From the NCBI GenBank assembly GCA_002633025.1, contig NMRB01000106.1, positions 270,714 through 334,713 on the forward strand: 64,000 bases of DNA. The letters run 5' to 3'. The translations under genes were made by a program, and so were the position numbers. Shown one piece after another: positions 60,076-64,000 of the stretch. The stretch comes from Notospermus geniculatus (lineage: Eukaryota; Nemertea; Pilidiophora; Heteronemertea; Lineidae). Numbering within the stretch: position 1 is the first letter of the stretch; every line of letters begins with the position of its first letter. The notes beneath the pieces are model-generated. The model was given only the letters and a program-made list of their open reading frames with translations. It searched no databases and had not been told where the DNA came from.

Positions 60076-61138
60076 AGATCCAAGGAATTTTATGTGACGA
60101 TCTTTGTGCTTTACTTTGGATATCTGTTATGGTACTGTCGTGCAATGAAATCAAAATGGCAAAATGCCCGTATTGTTTAAACACAAAGACATCATGCATT
60201 ATTTAATTGGATATTGCTGCCTTTTCGCAATATTGCAGTTTTTAATAATTCAATGGAAATAAAAGTATTGAAGACAGGTTGAGAGAATTGCCGATTCTGC
60301 ACTGTTCAATTCCCGTAGTGGCTGCCAACCGATGTTCACACTCACAGGAAGACAACACGTGGCCTTATTGAACCAGGATGACACCACGGCCTATTTCATT
60401 TCATTATGTACATGTACAAACTGGATCACTTGAGCCACGAAGTGATTACAATAGCTTTTTCGAACTTCATACACATACATGAAAATTTGTTGTGAAAATA
60501 CGCAAGTTTCCAATGAAATATTAAAAAATGCATGTATAGTACTTCTCGCAAACTCGCCAGTATTTTGGTACAATCAGTAAAATCAAGTGCCCCTTGAAAC
60601 CACGTTCGGTAGCTTGTGGATCTAAACGTACATGTACGTACATTTCCTGTGGGCTCAAAAAATGTCATTATATACTCATGTACACCGCCTGCATAGGTAT
60701 GAACTTTGCCACAAATTCCCTGCAAAGCACTCTGTTGGCAGAGAATAACGCTAAGTTCATCAATAATTATATAAGTACATGTATGTAAGTATGAAGCACA
60801 TCGAACAGAAAATTGAATCGCGAGAGAGGATAGATATTGTATAAAATGCGTACTATCAAAAATAGATAAGCCAGCCACTATGTAATAAGCATGTACATAC
60901 GTACAGATAAATACCCGAACAGGATACCTTAAATAATCAGAAAATAAATAATAAATAATAAATACATGTAATCAGAAAACAAACAAAAAAAAGAAAAAAA
61001 TTAGAAAAAATTTAAAAAATCAGGACGTCCAGCAGTTATTCAGCCTTAGCTTACTCCAGGAGTTTTGAACATATCGTCCAATACTGTAGTTGAAGTAGTT
61101 GACTCATCAATATCTTTTTCGTGTGTTTGTGATTTTAG

Positions 61139-61242
61139 CCTCCTGGCCCTGATCAGTGTCGGCAAGGGCGGTACTCAAAACTTCTTTCCCGACGAGATCT
61201 TCAATAACTACAACAAAACCATTCGTCCAGGAGCACTGGAAG
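61139..61242 (+). CDS. Isolated exon of an unidentified gene, Cys-loop-receptor-like
   Basis: A strong acceptor (GTGTTTGTGATTTTAG) precedes an open stretch and a strong donor follows (AAG|GTAGGT, or GTAG|GTATAT four bases on). Translation: LLALISVGKGG, TQNFFPDEIFNNYNKTIRPG, then ALE. A helix ending in 'YNK.IRPG' resembles the N-terminal helix of pentameric ligand-gated ion channels (for example 'LL..YD...RPG' in GABA-A and glycine receptors). I cannot find neighbouring exons in the remaining 2.8 kb, so the gene continues beyond the window or the resemblance is superficial. Confidence 0.4.
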
Positions 61243-61375
61243 GTAGGTATATGATCTTTACCAATCTAGGTGTAGTGATAGTTTCCCCTGCACTTTCGTT
61301 ACTGTCAATGAGAACGATTGAGAAGCCATGTATTAGCGTCAAGATAGCGTCAGTTTACAAGTATACATTATATCT

Positions 61376-61457
61376 CCAGAAATACATTTACGTCATGGAA
61401 ATGAAGTCCAATTTCGTATTTCGTACTTCGTGTTTCGTCAGATTTGCGAAACCTCAC
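61376..61457. mobile_element. Solo end of the GTGAGGTTTCGC transposon family
   Basis: CCAGAAATACAT through CGAAACCTCAC, followed by TA. It matches the right end of the element at 62823-63211 over about 80 bases. No opposite end is visible nearby. Confidence 0.6.
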
Positions 61458-61701
61458 TATTATACATTGTCCAAATCGTTTTGTTACGTTTGCTATTGAT
61501 GTCGTTAACGTTACCATGCATATGAGTTTCCACTAAAACCCAATATTGCTGTTTATCGCAGTGTCAGTGCTTAATTAATGAGCAAATGCTAAAAGTCAAT
61601 GATATTGGGGTTACTGCGAGAGCTTTGCACATCCGGAACGCCGGAGATGTTACTACGAACGGACAACCTCCGATCTGTCCGGAGTGTGACGAACAAAATA
61701 C

Positions 61702-61830
61702 AGAGTTTAAGAGATCGTCCCGCCGCTAACGATAACACTAACGTTAACGTTATTTTTTACATTGCAAATGTACGGCAGAAATAGCCTTATCGTTAGTGTT
61801 ATCGTTACCGGACCGATTTCTTAAACTCTC
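61702..61830. mobile_element. MITE of the GGGAGTTTAAGAAATC family, copy 5 (variant)
   Basis: AGAGTTTAAGAGATCGTCC at the left; the right end GACCGATTTCTTAAACTCTC is its imperfect inverse. Inner arms share CGCTAACGATAACACTAACG. Confidence 0.6.
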
Positions 61831-61920
61831 GAATGAGAGACCAAATGACGATACCTGTGAGTACTGCAAAACTGTCCCAAACAGAACACAGGGGAAACAG
61901 ACAAGACGTCTCCTGGCATA

Positions 61921-62729
61921 CAGTCGTCCTCAAATTTATTCATACCCCCATGAAAAATTATAGGAAAAATATTTAAAAAATACAAATGAGCTGAACTGGC
62001 ACGTCTTAGGCTTCATTGAATGACATTTAATTGGAATGTACAGAGATTTTTAAAATACGGCCAAAATATCACAGAGATATCACAATTTCAAAATATCATG
62101 AAAAACTCAACTTTTTAAAAGTTGAAATATCTGATTCGAAATCGATATCATATCATCCTATGACCAATTCTAAAAACTGCAGTGAAGAAAGTTTTCGAAA
62201 ATCTCACTTCGATTTTGTGCAATTGCAAAATATCATTTGAATTTTCAAATTTGATACTTTGATAATTTCAGGAATTTTGAAAAAAATCGAATGCCATCAG
62301 ACCCAGAGAGTCAAATGAAAAAGATTCCAAAGTATTTTTCTGACTTGTTAAATCATATGAGAGAGTTATTTCAATAAATGGCAAAAAATGAATAAAAAAG
62401 CATCGAAATCACCAGTTTTTAAAAAATTATGCCGCAAAAACGAAGTGGTATATTGATGCCAATCTTTCTTCACAAAGTTTCCATGATAAGGTAGTATGAT
62501 ATGAAATCAATTTCGAATCAAATACTTGAAATTTTCAAAAGTTAGGATTTTCATGATATTTTGAAATTGTGATATCTTTGTGATATTTGGTCAATATTTT
62601 TCAATCTGTGTACATTTCGAGTAAAGGTCATTAAATGAAGCCCAAGACGTGCAAGTGCAACTGATAGGTATTTTCTAAATATTTTTTCCATACTTTTTCA
62701 TGGGGTATGAATAAATTTGAGGACGACTG
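61921..62729. mobile_element. Non-autonomous Tc1-like element, 809 bp
   Basis: Begins CAGTCGTCCTCAAATTTATT and ends with the exact inverse; TA on both sides (61919-61920, 62730-62731). CAGT...CATACCCC termini resemble Tc1/mariner ends. The arms are inverse for well over 100 bases and partly to about 250 (GATATCACAATTTCAAAATA pairs near 62555). No intact transposase is present. Confidence 0.7.
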
Positions 62730-62822
62730 TAGATACAGCACCACTCTACTTGGTTAAAATGGCATACATGTATTTGTCAATTTTGTTGTTCAAGGATGTA
62801 ATTGGTGGGTGCGGACAAAATA

Positions 62823-63211
62823 GTGAGGTTTCGCAAATCTGACGAAACACGAAGTACGAAATACGAAATTGGACTTCACTTCCATGACGTAATATATTTC
62901 AGGAGATGGTTGGTACCACAAATATCGCATGCTGCCAGAGCGTCTTTTAGCGTATGGCGTTAGACCGAAAGAGTTACCCTGTGTATTAAACTTTGAAATT
63001 TATCTTTCGTTTCCACTTCGTAGATACGAAGTGGAAATCTAAATATTCCAGATGCACCATTACTCTCTCGGTCGTACATGATATGCTAAAAGACGCACTG
63101 GCAGCAGGGACATTTGTGGTACCAACCATATCCAGAAATACATAGGTCCAGGAAATGAAGTTGAATTTCGTATTTCGTACTTCGTGGTTCGTCAGATATG
63201 CGAAACCTCAC
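62823..63211. mobile_element. TA-flanked palindromic element, GTGAGGTTTCGC family
   Basis: GTGAGGTTTCGCAAATCTGACG at the left with the inverse at the right; arms of about 80 bases. Inner inverse pairs follow (GGTTGGTACCACAAATATCG; CCACTTCGTAGATACGAAGTGG). TA flanks at 62821-62822 and 63212-63213. Confidence 0.7.
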
Positions 63212-63215
63212 TATT

Positions 63216-64000
63216 AGCCATGTATTGCTTCGTTCTCACGACATACGTACAGCTATTTGGGTCCCCAAGCCACGGTGGAAAGCAGTTTCTGCAGAAAAAA
63301 GGTACATTTACCACCTCACGAGTTTTCCTCAGTCTTTCTGTACTAAGAAATCGTTTTTCCTGTAGAACGGTCCGACTCCGGAACTAAAGTACCCGGTTGC
63401 TGCAAACGACAAGCAGGACGGTTTTATTTCTGTCATAAATCGCCTTCTTAACAACTGCTCAGACAGCTCAATTAGATGAAGCACATCCGCCAACGTACCA
63501 ATCAAAACGTTATTTGAAAAAGAAGCAACAAATTTGTTTTCCGTTCAAAGCAAGAATTAGAGGATATAAATCACAATCAGAATCAGTAGTTTGGCAAATT
63601 TATATGAAAGTTGTTCATAATTAATCGTAGAACGTCTTATTAGACTAGCTGCATGGCGTACAAGACTGACGTCACCGGGATATATTGTTTCAATCAGTAG
63701 TACATGTATCAGCGGGAATTGGAATCTACCAGAGTTCCTGTATGATGTTTCTGCAAAACGACATAAGGACATGGACTGGGAAGACGTGCGACAATGACGC
63801 TAAGGACCCTGTGTGCTCAATACGGATGGAAGCAGATGGTCTCTCTGGGGCTGAGCGTTCCATTTTCATTTCTACATGTATACTCAGTTCTCTTGTACTG
63901 ATCAGAGATTGATTGATCAGAAGCGATGGGCAAAAATGACCTCGGCGATGCGCCAGGCACTCAGGGGTGGAGTGGACAAACATCGTGATATTAATCATGT
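63216..64000. other. Window end, nothing recognised
   Basis: Short frames only, none with a family motif or a convincing pair of splice sites. Confidence 0.4.

Larger units (their letters stand above)
57600..61138. other. Intergenic region downstream of PRDM14
   Basis: No gene recognised. It holds a tRNA-like SINE piece (58843-58940), a hairpin element (59679-59789), a hammerhead-like copy (60009-60075) and A-rich sequence at 60935-61015. Confidence 0.45.

Overview
The window is eukaryotic, from an invertebrate animal. It has two intron-rich genes with GT-AG introns, separated and interrupted by many short palindromic transposons, minisatellites and tRNA-derived SINE pieces. A deuterostome such as a lancelet (amphioxus) fits best: PRDM14 is close to vertebrate PRDM14, palindromic MITEs are everywhere, and the genome looks very polymorphic. 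This placement is inference, and no marker here settles the species.

Layout: (1) 210-5798, + strand: a complete nucleoporin NUP58/NUPL1 gene (11 coding exons, 499 aa), with polyA signal at 5860. (2) 5.9-35.8 kb: intergenic DNA almost wholly made of repeats. These include TA-flanked MITEs, a 30-bp minisatellite (11.8-12.1 kb), an approximately 50-bp AT-rich array (12.8-13.6 kb), and an 8-kb composite satellite region (14.5-22.6 kb) built from 69-bp and 39-bp units with three transposon insertions. A 1.5-1.8 kb tandem duplication follows (29.9-33.3 kb) with a single N at its junction. (3) 35.8-57.6 kb, + strand: a complete PRDM14 gene (10 coding exons, 528 or 565 aa), with a TATA/initiator promoter, a PR domain, six zinc fingers and an extra acidic C-terminal tail. 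Its second intron holds another near-identical tandem duplication joined at a single N. (4) 57.6-64 kb: repeats plus one isolated good exon (61139-61242) of an unidentified gene that resembles the N-terminal helix of a Cys-loop receptor.

The two complete genes are functionally unrelated: NUP58 is a structural and FG-repeat subunit of the nuclear pore channel, and PRDM14 is a DNA-binding transcriptional regulator of pluripotency and germ cells.

The most unusual signal is a 107-bp insertion at 34947-35053. It is flanked by a perfect 14-bp target duplication and carries a type-I hammerhead-ribozyme-like core. Related sequences lie at 25.1, 60.0 and 23.8 kb, with some changes that keep the predicted pairing. 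Other signals of note are a paralogous empty site that dates a 389-bp transposon, a 311-bp palindrome made of telomere-like GGGT words, and two direct duplications that are probably uncollapsed haplotypes.
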